Shown here in pieces: positions 8,883 through 14,840 of a DNA stretch of 16,926 bases (the stretch's first letter is position 1; the number at the start of each line of letters is the position of its first letter). The position numbers and the translations under genes were made by a program. The DNA comes from Oxalobacteraceae bacterium (lineage in GTDB: Bacteria > Pseudomonadota > Gammaproteobacteria > Burkholderiales > Burkholderiaceae_D). The notes below the pieces were generated by a model. The model was not told where the DNA came from, made no database searches, and saw only the letters and a list, made by a program, of their open reading frames with translations. The DNA lies in NCBI GenBank assembly GCA_027485535.1, contig JAIXQV010000173.1:1-16926 (forward strand), written 5' to 3'.

Positions 8883-9290
8883 ATGAAACGCCTTCCGATT
8901 ATTTTTAGTTTTTTACTGTTCCTGGCGCTGTGCGCGTCGATGACTTATTGGTGGCTGCAATGGATGGCGCCAGCGACACGACCACTGATCGCACCCGTCG
9001 CAGCTGAGCGTGCGCTGCCGGCGATGGCTGCAGCAGCTAACCTGTTTGGCGGTAACGCCGAAGCTGTCCCAACAGTGGAGGTGCAGCTAAGCGGAATCAT
9101 CATGGCTAAGCGTGGGGCAGATAGCTTAGCGATCATTGCCCTACCGGGTAAACCGGCGCGTGCCCTTCGCGTGAATGCGGAAGTCATCGAAGGGCTAGTC
9201 ATAAAACAAATTAATCCGCGCAACGTAGTGCTATCGGAAAGAGGTGTTGATCGCGAGGTGCGATTACCCGAGTTCGCACCGCGGCCGTGA
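8883..9290 (+). CDS. gspC: Short GspC-like type II secretion protein (HR domain only)
   Basis: This 135-residue protein closes the gsp operon and fits a minimal GspC. It has a short basic N-terminus, one transmembrane helix at about 5-24, a Pro/Ala-rich linker and a homology-region domain. In that domain, AANLFG (about 52-57) precedes VQLSGIIMAKRGADSLAIIAL, then EVIEGLVIKQINPRNVVLSERGVDREVRLPEF. The LFG motif, the L-x-G-I strand and the final strand match the periplasmic domain that in GspC touches the secretin N0 domain. The usual C-terminal PDZ or coiled-coil region is absent: the protein ends just after the domain. The gene starts 11 nt after gspF. It could also be annotated as a PilP/T2SSC-domain protein; position and motifs favour GspC. 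Confidence 0.8.
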   Translation: MKRLPIIFSFLLFLALCASMTYWWLQWMAPATRPLIAPVAAERALPAMAAAANLFGGNAEAVPTVEVQLSGIIMAKRGADSLAIIALPGKPARALRVNAEVIEGLVIKQINPRNVVLSERGVDREVRLPEFAPRP

Positions 9291-9327
9291 TCCTTATACA
9301 CCCGAGGCTGCTGACAACCAATCATCT

Positions 9328-9350
9328 CAAAAACAAAGTTTCAGTTTTTG
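9328..9350 (+). terminator. Weak terminator-like inverted repeat after gspC
   Basis: CAAAAAC at 9328-9334 pairs with GTTTTTG at 9344-9350 around a 9-nt loop, 38 nt after the gspC stop. The stem is almost all A-T, so it would be an unstable terminator. Its position at the end of the long gsp operon is the main argument for it. Confidence 0.25.
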
Positions 9351-9510
9351 CAATTAATTCATCTCATATTCGGTAATTCAAAACCCACACGTTCCCGGGC
9401 ATGGCGCGAGTCTGCATTATTTATGGCGCGCGATCACACCAAATCCGACATCACCCCCATAAATCCATGCGTAATCAAACGCTAATGCCAATTGTTTTAA
9501 GCGCTGATGT

Positions 9511-9527
9511 CCGCTAACCTATAGCGG
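9511..9527. promoter_or_regulatory. Palindrome CCGCTA-N5-TAGCGG, possible operator
   Basis: A perfect 6-bp inverted repeat with a 5-nt spacer lies 78 nt before the dadA-like start codon. It overlaps the best -10-like hexamer (TATAGC, 9520-9525), which would suit a repressor operator. It could equally be a small RNA hairpin, or chance. No regulator gene is adjacent. Confidence 0.3.
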
Positions 9528-9534
9528 ATTATTA

Positions 9535-9583
9535 ACTTGCAGGCGAAGACCTGCCCCGTCGGGCAAGTAGCAAGCCCACGAGG
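9535..9583 (+). promoter_or_regulatory. Structured 5' leader of the dadA-like gene
   Basis: Several mutually exclusive helices can form just before the gene. GCAGG (9539-9543) pairs with CCTGC (9550-9554). GCCC (9553-9556) pairs with GGGC (9561-9564) around a CGTC loop. ACTTGC (9535-9540) can instead pair with GCAAGT (9563-9568), and GGGC (9561-9564) with GCCC (9574-9577). Competing pairings ending about 20 nt before the ribosome site (GGAG, 9597-9600) are what a regulatory leader looks like. I do not recognise it as any known riboswitch class. Confidence 0.35.
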
Positions 9584-9604
9584 TTTTCCGAATTCTGGAG
9601 TCCA

Positions 9605-10861
9605 ATGCGCGTAGCTGTCATCGGCGGCGGTGTCGTCGGAGTTTGTACTGCCTACTTCTTGGCCGAGACAGGGCATGAGGTCACTGTGCTGGAGCGCTAC
9701 GGTAACGTGGCGCAGGAGGCCAGCTTCGGCAATCTGGATCTGATGGGCCCGGCCTCGGTACGCCCCTGGTCCATGCCCGGTACCGTTCGCCGTGTACTGG
9801 GTATGCTGATGCGGCCCGAGTCGCCGATGGCCTTCAGCGCAAAATTCGAACCCGCGATGTGGGCTTGGCTAAGCCGCCTCAGCGCTGAGTGTGATGTTCA
9901 ACGCTTCAAACAAAACCAACTTCGTCTACATCGTCTTGCCAGCTATAGCCATGAGCTGATGCAGCACTTGGCCCAAGTGCATGAGCTAGATTTTCAGCAG
10001 CGTACCGGTGTCATGATGATGTTCCGTACGGCGCGCGATCTGGATCAGGCGCACCCTATGATGGAAACACTGGGTGACGCAGGTGTACGAACCGAATTGC
10101 TCGACCCCGACGGCGCTGTACAGCTCGAGCCCACTTTGTCGACACAAACCCCGTTTCAGGGGGCGCTGTTCATGCCTGACGACTGGAGCGGCAACTGCCC
10201 TTTGTTCGTGCGCCAGCTGAAAAGCATTGCACAGGAACGCGGCGTCGAATTTCAATTCAATTGCGAGGTTGATGCGATCCAACCTGAATTAGGTGGTGTC
10301 AGCTATCGTGTCGGCGATAAAACTGTCGATGTCGATGCACTGGTTATCGCAGCGGGTGCAGAAAGCGGTCGGCTACTGCGCGGTATCGGTATCAGCCTGC
10401 CGATGTACCCAGTGAAGGTGTACTCAGCCTCGACTCAAATTCAGGAATACGACCTTGCACCCAATGTGTCGGTGTACGACGATACCTACCGCGTTGCACT
10501 TACGCGCTTGGGTAAACGCATACGTATCGCCGGTTGTGCAGAGCTTGGCTCGAATAATTTTGATCTGCACCAAAAGGCAATCGACACCTTGGTTAAGGTG
10601 GCAGATGACTGGTTCCCCAACGCTGCCAACTACCGTACCGCGACCTTTTGGTGCGGCCCCACCTCGATGCTGCCAGAAGGTGTGCCGCTGGTCGGCGCAA
10701 CCAGCCACAACAACGTGTTTGTAAACGCAGGCCATGGTGGCGGTGCTTGGGCACTCGCCGCTGGCAGCGGCAAACTGGTCGCAGATCTTGTCTCGGGCCG
10801 TCGCACCGAGATTGATACCGACGGATTGACTCTGACACGCTATGGTGACCGCGTCCGCTGA
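9605..10861 (+). CDS. dadA: DadA-like FAD-dependent D-amino acid dehydrogenase
   Basis: This 418-residue flavoprotein belongs to the DAO/DadA family, which oxidises D-amino acids to 2-oxo acids and ammonia, usually at the inner face of the membrane with electrons passed to the respiratory chain. The N-terminus has the FAD-binding motif GGGVVG (7-12) with Glu30 closing the Rossmann unit (VTVLE). The C-terminal FAD motif is NAGHGGGAWALAAGSGKL, near residue 375-395. Length and layout match DadA. Several positions differ from classical DadA as I recall it: PVKVYS stands where PLKGYS is usual, and GHGGGAWAL where GHG.LGWT is usual. The true substrate may therefore differ. GGAG at 9597-9600 lies 4 nt before ATG 9605. 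The 3' end overlaps nnrE/nnrD by 20 nt. No alanine racemase is nearby. The family call is firm, the substrate is not. Confidence 0.8.
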   Translation: MRVAVIGGGVVGVCTAYFLAETGHEVTVLERYGNVAQEASFGNLDLMGPASVRPWSMPGTVRRVLGMLMRPESPMAFSAKFEPAMWAWLSRLSAECDVQRFKQNQLRLHRLASYSHELMQHLAQVHELDFQQRTGVMMMFRTARDLDQAHPMMETLGDAGVRTELLDPDGAVQLEPTLSTQTPFQGALFMPDDWSGNCPLFVRQLKSIAQERGVEFQFNCEVDAIQPELGGVSYRVGDKTVDVDALVIAAGAESGRLLRGIGISLPMYPVKVYSASTQIQEYDLAPNVSVYDDTYRVALTRLGKRIRIAGCAELGSNNFDLHQKAIDTLVKVADDWFPNAANYRTATFWCGPTSMLPEGVPLVGATSHNNVFVNAGHGGGAWALAAGSGKLVADLVSGRRTEIDTDGLTLTRYGDRVR

Positions 10862-12338
10862 TTCGCGGATTTACAGCGTCACCCGTGTGCGCGATATCGA
10901 GCGCACCGCCATGGCTGCCCTGCCCGAAGGCAGCTTGATGTCACGCGCTGGCGCCGCCACCGCGCAACTCGCACTCTCCATGCTTGCCTCGGGCACTCCA
11001 GATCCGATCTTGGTGCTGGCCGGGCCCGGCAATAACGGCGGCGATGCTCTCGAGGCGGCCGCACTGCTGGCGCAACGCGGTCAGCGCGTATTGGTAGTGC
11101 TCATGGCCGACCCGCAGCGATTACCCAAAGATGCGCAGACGGCTTACCAACGTGCACTTAGCGCGAAAGTAGCGTTCGTGGATCGGTTTGATGTGACCGC
11201 GCGCTGGGCGTTGGCGATTGATGGTTTGTTTGGTATTGGTTTAACTCGCCCCTTAGAAGGGCCGTTTGCTGCCGCGGTTGAGCAGATCAACGCGCTTGAT
11301 TGCAAGGTGCTGGCGATTGATGTGCCGAGTGGTTTGGATGCTGACAGCGGTCGTGTCGTTGGTGATGCTATCGCGGTGAAAGCCGATACCACTATCACCT
11401 TCATCGGCGACAAACCCGGCCTGCACACCGGCTCTGGGCGTGACTACGCGGGCAAGGTCGTCGTCGACTCGCTTGAACTTGATCTAGAGAGCTATGGTGC
11501 GCCACTGGCGCGATTGATCACGCCAGCGCTGTTTCCGAATGTGTTCACGGCGCGAGCACACGCCTCGCACAAGGGCAGTTTTGGTGATGTCAGTGTGATC
11601 GGTGGTGCAGCTGGCATGGGTGGCGCGGTGCTGCTGGCCGCGCGCATGGCAGCCATGGCCGGTGCAGGAAGAGTATTCGCTGCATTCGCCGGCACCCCAC
11701 CCGCCTTCGATCCGGTGCATCCTGAGTTAATGTGCCGCGATGCTCATGCAATTGATTTGCAACAGGGCGCTGCGGTGATCGGGCCCGGTCTTGGTACGTC
11801 ACGCGATGGGCATGACTTGGTCGCACGCGCGCTATCAAGCAGCCTGCCACTGGTGCTGGATGCCGATGCACTGAACTTGGTGGCGCAGGAATACGGTCTA
11901 CAGCAGCGCCTGGCTCGCCGCCGTGCGCCTGCCTTGCTCACACCGCATCCGGCTGAGGCGGCACGTCTGATGGGTTCTGATACCGAGCAGGTGCAGGCAA
12001 ATCGTCTCAGCGTAGCCGCAGAACTCGCCTCACGCTTTAACGCCTGGGTCATCCTAAAAGGCTCGGGTAGCATCGTCGCCGCACCTGATGGACGCCTTGC
12101 TATCAACACCACGGGCAATGCGGCGCTGGCCACCGCTGGTAGTGGCGATGTGTTGGCGGGACTGTGCGGTGCGTTGCTTGCGCAGCACCACTCGACCTGG
12201 GAAGCAGCGCTCGCTGCGGTCTGGCTGCACGGTGCAGCGGCTGATCAGATGGTGGCCGAAGGTGTCGGCCCGGTGGGGGTTACTGCGGGCGAGTTACTGC
12301 CGTATGTGCGCGCATGCTTGAATAAAACCAAGGTCTAG
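10842..12338 (+). CDS. nnrD/nnrE: Bifunctional NAD(P)H-hydrate epimerase / ADP-dependent NAD(P)H-hydrate dehydratase
   Basis: This 498-residue fused enzyme repairs hydrated, inactive NADH and NADPH (NAD(P)HX). Residues 1-215 are the epimerase (YjeF N-terminal domain), with GPGNNGGD (61-68), AIDGLFGIGLTRPL (125-138) and AIDVPSGLDADSG (158-170). Residues about 235-498 are the ADP-dependent dehydratase: HKGSFGDVSVIGG (243-255), VIGPGLG (312-318), LVLDADALN (337-345), LLTPHPAEAARL (365-376) and the hallmark ATAGSGDVLAG (430-440, catalytic-type Asp436). Both halves look intact and the length is normal. ATG 10842 lies inside the end of the dadA-like gene with no clear ribosome site, so translation probably depends on coupling to it. 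A terminator-like hairpin spans the stop codon. Confidence 0.94.
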   Translation: MVTASADSRIYSVTRVRDIERTAMAALPEGSLMSRAGAATAQLALSMLASGTPDPILVLAGPGNNGGDALEAAALLAQRGQRVLVVLMADPQRLPKDAQTAYQRALSAKVAFVDRFDVTARWALAIDGLFGIGLTRPLEGPFAAAVEQINALDCKVLAIDVPSGLDADSGRVVGDAIAVKADTTITFIGDKPGLHTGSGRDYAGKVVVDSLELDLESYGAPLARLITPALFPNVFTARAHASHKGSFGDVSVIGGAAGMGGAVLLAARMAAMAGAGRVFAAFAGTPPAFDPVHPELMCRDAHAIDLQQGAAVIGPGLGTSRDGHDLVARALSSSLPLVLDADALNLVAQEYGLQQRLARRRAPALLTPHPAEAARLMGSDTEQVQANRLSVAAELASRFNAWVILKGSGSIVAAPDGRLAINTTGNAALATAGSGDVLAGLCGALLAQHHSTWEAALAAVWLHGAAADQMVAEGVGPVGVTAGELLPYVRACLNKTKV

Positions 12339-12366
12339 CCGCACCCGTAAAAGCCTTTGGTTTTTT
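12324..12366 (+). terminator. Candidate intrinsic terminator after the NAD(P)HX repair gene
   Basis: AAAACCAAGG (12324-12333) can pair with CCTTTGGTTTT (12354-12364) with one bulged T, and the 3' arm runs into TTTTTT (12361-12366). The stem starts before the nnrD/nnrE stop codon and has a 20-nt loop. A compact alternative, AAAAGCC-TTT-GGTTTT (12349-12364), overlaps it and is A-flanked on the other side, so it might also act for the convergent ATPase gene. Confidence 0.45.
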
Positions 12367-12396
12367 AGACTTTTTGTATTGGCGCGTCGTAAACAC

Positions 12397-13089
12397 CTAT
12401 GTGTCAGCCACAATACGCCCTGCACTAATCGTAATCTGTCGCTGACACATCGAGGCAATCGCACTATCGTGCGTCACCAGCACCAGCGTAGAGTGCTGCT
12501 CGCGGTTGAGCTGAAACATCAAACCAATCACGGCTTCGCCGGTGGCTGCATCCAGACTACCTGTCGGCTCATCAGCCAGGAGCAGCGGTGGTTCAGTGAC
12601 AAAGGCACGCGCCAACGCCACACGCTGCTGCTCACCGCCGGATAAAAATTTCGGGTAGTGCTTCAATCGCTGTGACAGCCCCACACGCTCAAGCATGGCA
12701 AGTGCTTTCTTCTTAGCGCTTTTATCGCCCCGCAGTTCGAGCGGCAACATCACGTTCTCGAGCGCGGTTAGGTGCCCCAGGAGTTGAAACGACTGAAACA
12801 CAAATCCAATGCGCGCTTTGCGTAACGCAGCGCGACCATCTTCGTCCAGCGCATACAAATCCGTGCCATCGATGCTCACGGTGCCTGAGCTCGGCGTATC
12901 CAGCCCTGCCAACAGCCCAAGCAGGGTGGATTTACCCGATCCAGAAGCGCCAACAAGGGCGACCGTTGCGCCGGGCTGCACGGTAAAATTCAAGTCGGAC
13001 AGGATGCTCAGCTCACCGCTGGCGTCTGCGACTTTTTTACTCAGGCCAAGGACTTCGATGGCCGGGTGTTTTTGGGGATGATCTTGCAT
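12397..13089 (-). CDS. ybbA: ABC transporter ATP-binding protein, YbbA/LolD type
   Basis: This 230-residue ABC ATPase belongs to the MacB/LolD/YbbA group, whose partners are FtsX-like permeases acting on envelope substrates. All nucleotide-binding elements are present: Walker A GASGSGKS (47-54, Lys53), Q-loop FVFQSFQLL (96-104, Gln99), signature LSGGEQQR (149-156), Walker B LLLADEP (169-175, Glu174) and the switch His207 in VTHD. The frame stays open upstream into tesA, but ATG 13089 gives the family length and N-terminus. It is divergent from the TesA-type esterase, as ybbA is from tesA in Escherichia coli. Unlike there, no ybbP permease follows: the next gene is the convergent nnrD/nnrE. 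The ATPase must use a partner encoded elsewhere. LolD is the main alternative name. Confidence 0.88.
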   Translation of the reverse strand: MQDHPQKHPAIEVLGLSKKVADASGELSILSDLNFTVQPGATVALVGASGSGKSTLLGLLAGLDTPSSGTVSIDGTDLYALDEDGRAALRKARIGFVFQSFQLLGHLTALENVMLPLELRGDKSAKKKALAMLERVGLSQRLKHYPKFLSGGEQQRVALARAFVTEPPLLLADEPTGSLDAATGEAVIGLMFQLNREQHSTLVLVTHDSAIASMCQRQITISAGRIVADT

Positions 13090-13717
13090 GCAGTGTCGGA
13101 TGATCGATAAGCTCAGGCGGGTGCTGTTACTGTGCCTGATGCTGTGCGCACCGGCGTCGTATTCTGCATCAAAAACCCTGCTGGTGCTCGGCGACAGCAT
13201 CTCGGCCGAGTACGGACTGCCGCGCGACAGTGGCTGGGTCAGTCTGCTCCAAAAACGCTTGTCCGATGACAAGCTCCCGGTCACAGTCATTAACGCCAGC
13301 ATTAGCGGCGAGACCACCGCCGGCGGTCTGACCCGCTTGCCAGCCCTGCTGCACCAACACAAGCCCGCTGTGTTAATCATCGAACTCGGGGGCAACGACG
13401 GCTTGCGCGGCCTGTCACTGGCAGCAACCCAGTCCAACTTACGCGAAATGATCAGGTCCGCTGACCGCATCGGCGCACGCGTGCTGCTGCTGGGGATGCG
13501 CGTGCCACCCAATTACGGTCCGGACTACAGCAAACGCTTTGCTGCCATGTATCAGGGGCTGGCGCGCGAGCGCAACGTGAAACTGGTGCCCTTTTTGTTC
13601 ACCGGCCTGGAGGATACCGAGCGTTTTTTTCAGCAGGATCGTATTCATCCGAACCAGCGCGCGCAGACCGTCATGCTCGATAACGTCTGGCCTAGCTTGC
13701 GCCCCCTGATGAAATGA
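13088..13717 (+). CDS. tesA: TesA-type SGNH esterase/lysophospholipase, exported
   Basis: This 209-residue protein is a multifunctional acyl-CoA thioesterase I / lysophospholipase / arylesterase of the SGNH hydrolase family, acting in the periplasm. A signal peptide covers about residues 1-27 (basic DKLRR, hydrophobic VLLLCLMLC, end of SYSA). All four SGNH blocks are present: GDS with nucleophile Ser37, Gly74 in SISGETTAGG, Asn103 in GGNDG, and Asp184/His187 in DRIHP. Length matches TesA. ATG 13088 is preceded by GGGGA at 13074-13078 with good spacing. The alternative ATG 13100 has only a weak site. The chosen start shares two bases with the start codon of the divergent ATPase. mnmH follows after 7 nt. 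Confidence 0.92.
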   Translation: MQCRMIDKLRRVLLLCLMLCAPASYSASKTLLVLGDSISAEYGLPRDSGWVSLLQKRLSDDKLPVTVINASISGETTAGGLTRLPALLHQHKPAVLIIELGGNDGLRGLSLAATQSNLREMIRSADRIGARVLLLGMRVPPNYGPDYSKRFAAMYQGLARERNVKLVPFLFTGLEDTERFFQQDRIHPNQRAQTVMLDNVWPSLRPLMK

Positions 13718-13724
13718 CGGCTTG

Positions 13725-14786
13725 ATGAAATTTCCCGCGCTGCTGCCAGCGGATCAGGTCATCGCTGAGTTGGATACATTCGACAGCATCATTGATGTTC
13801 GCTCGCCCGCTGAGTATGCGCTGGACCATATTCCCGGTGCGATCAACTGCCCAGTACTGAACGATGCCGAGCGCATCACCGTTGGCACGCTCTACAAACA
13901 AGAAAGCCCGTTCGAGGCGCGCAAACTCGGCGCGGCGATCGTGGCGCGCAACATCGCCCATCATCTCGAGCAGCATTTTCAGACCAAGCCTAAGCAATGG
14001 AAACCCATGATCTATTGCTGGCGCGGCGGTAATCGTAGCGGGTCGATGGCGCTGATTCTCGCTAAAGTCGGCTGGCCCGTCGTGCAACTCGATGGTGGCT
14101 ACAAAGCCTACCGCCACAGCGTTATGGATGTCTTAGAGCAGTTGCCCGTGTCATTGCAGTTTCGGGTGATCTGCGGCACTACGGGTAGCGGCAAGAGCCG
14201 TTTGCTGCGATACCTTGAGCAAGCGGGTGCGCAGGTGCTCGATCTGGAGCAACTGGCTGCCCATCGCGGCTCAGTGCTTGGCGGCTTGCCGTTAAACCCT
14301 CAGCCCTCGCAAAAAATGTTCGAGACCCGGCTGTGGCAAGCGCTGCGCAGGTTTAGGTCTGATCGTGTGGTGTATGTGGAATCGGAAAGTAAAAAGATTG
14401 GTGACCTTCGTGTGCCGGCCGCACTGATGGACCGCATTCGAAGCTCGCCGTGTGTGCAGGTTCAGATATCGACCAATGATCGAGTGAAGCTACTGATTGA
14501 AGATTATCCGCACTTGGTGAAAGACACCGCGTTACTGAACGAGCAGTTATCGCACCTGACTCCATTGCACGGTAAAGAAAAAATTTACCGTTGGCAGGCT
14601 TTAGCTGAAACCGGTGAGGTCGCTGCATTGGTTAACGCGCTGCTGGTGGAGCATTACGACCCTGCCTACTTGCGCTCGATAGAAAAGAATTTCGCGGGGT
14701 ACCTTGATTCACGCGTCATAACGATGACGGGTATTGAGGAAGCAGATTTCTTGAATGCAGCGCAGACGCTGATTGCGCACCAGTGA
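13725..14786 (+). CDS. mnmH: tRNA 2-selenouridine synthase MnmH (SelU)
   Basis: MnmH/SelU, 353 residues, converts 2-thiouridine at tRNA wobble position 34 to 2-selenouridine through a geranylated intermediate, using selenophosphate. Residues 1-135 form a rhodanese domain with IIDVRSPAEY at 22-31 and catalytic Cys98 in YCWRGGNRSGS. The C-terminal part carries a P-loop, GTTGSGKS (151-158), and the conserved VYVESESKKIG stretch. Both functional sites are intact. The start is ATG 13725; TTG 13722 directly before it is possible. No strong ribosome site is visible, and the 7-nt gap to tesA suggests cotranscription and coupling. The enzyme needs selenophosphate synthetase SelD, which is not in this window. 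Confidence 0.95.
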   Translation: MKFPALLPADQVIAELDTFDSIIDVRSPAEYALDHIPGAINCPVLNDAERITVGTLYKQESPFEARKLGAAIVARNIAHHLEQHFQTKPKQWKPMIYCWRGGNRSGSMALILAKVGWPVVQLDGGYKAYRHSVMDVLEQLPVSLQFRVICGTTGSGKSRLLRYLEQAGAQVLDLEQLAAHRGSVLGGLPLNPQPSQKMFETRLWQALRRFRSDRVVYVESESKKIGDLRVPAALMDRIRSSPCVQVQISTNDRVKLLIEDYPHLVKDTALLNEQLSHLTPLHGKEKIYRWQALAETGEVAALVNALLVEHYDPAYLRSIEKNFAGYLDSRVITMTGIEEADFLNAAQTLIAHQ

Positions 14787-14794
14787 AACGATTT

Positions 14795-14822
14795 CTGTAT
14801 CCCGGCCACCGCCGAGATACAG
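14795..14822. terminator. Hairpin between convergent mnmH and ppiD
   Basis: CTGTATC (14795-14801) pairs perfectly with GATACAG (14816-14822). After one C/A mismatch the stem continues as CGGC/GCCG around a CACC loop, giving 11 pairs. It lies 8 nt after the mnmH stop. On the + strand it is followed only by TTTGATC, and on the - strand by AAATCG, so the U-tract is weak. It is a probable transcript end for mnmH, but possibly only a stabilising 3' structure. Confidence 0.5.
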
Positions 14823-14840
14823 TTTGATCACCTCAAATCA

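Larger units (their letters stand above)
9291..9604. other. Intergenic region between the gsp operon and the dadA-like gene
   Basis: This is the only gap over 300 nt in the window. It is more AT-rich than its surroundings. No coding frame here looks real; the best, a 16-codon frame at 9467-9517, has no ribosome site. It contains a weak inverted repeat after gspC (9328-9350), a direct repeat ATGGCGCG at 9401-9408 and 9423-9430 spaced 22 nt, a palindrome at 9511-9527 and a foldable leader at 9535-9583. It should hold the gsp transcription end and the promoter of the dadA-like gene. I could not fix a convincing -35/-10 pair; TATAGC at 9520-9525 with TTAAGC at 9497-9502 is the best and is poor. 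Confidence 0.6.

Noticed and set aside
9467..9517. 16-codon frame in the intergenic region, possible leader peptide
   Set aside because: No ribosome site, no run of a regulatory amino acid codon, and it ends inside the palindrome rather than before an attenuator.
13090..13512. Extension of the ABC ATPase frame through tesA to 13512
   Set aside because: It lies antisense to the conserved tesA coding sequence and adds 141 residues with no ABC similarity. ATG 13089 gives the normal family length.
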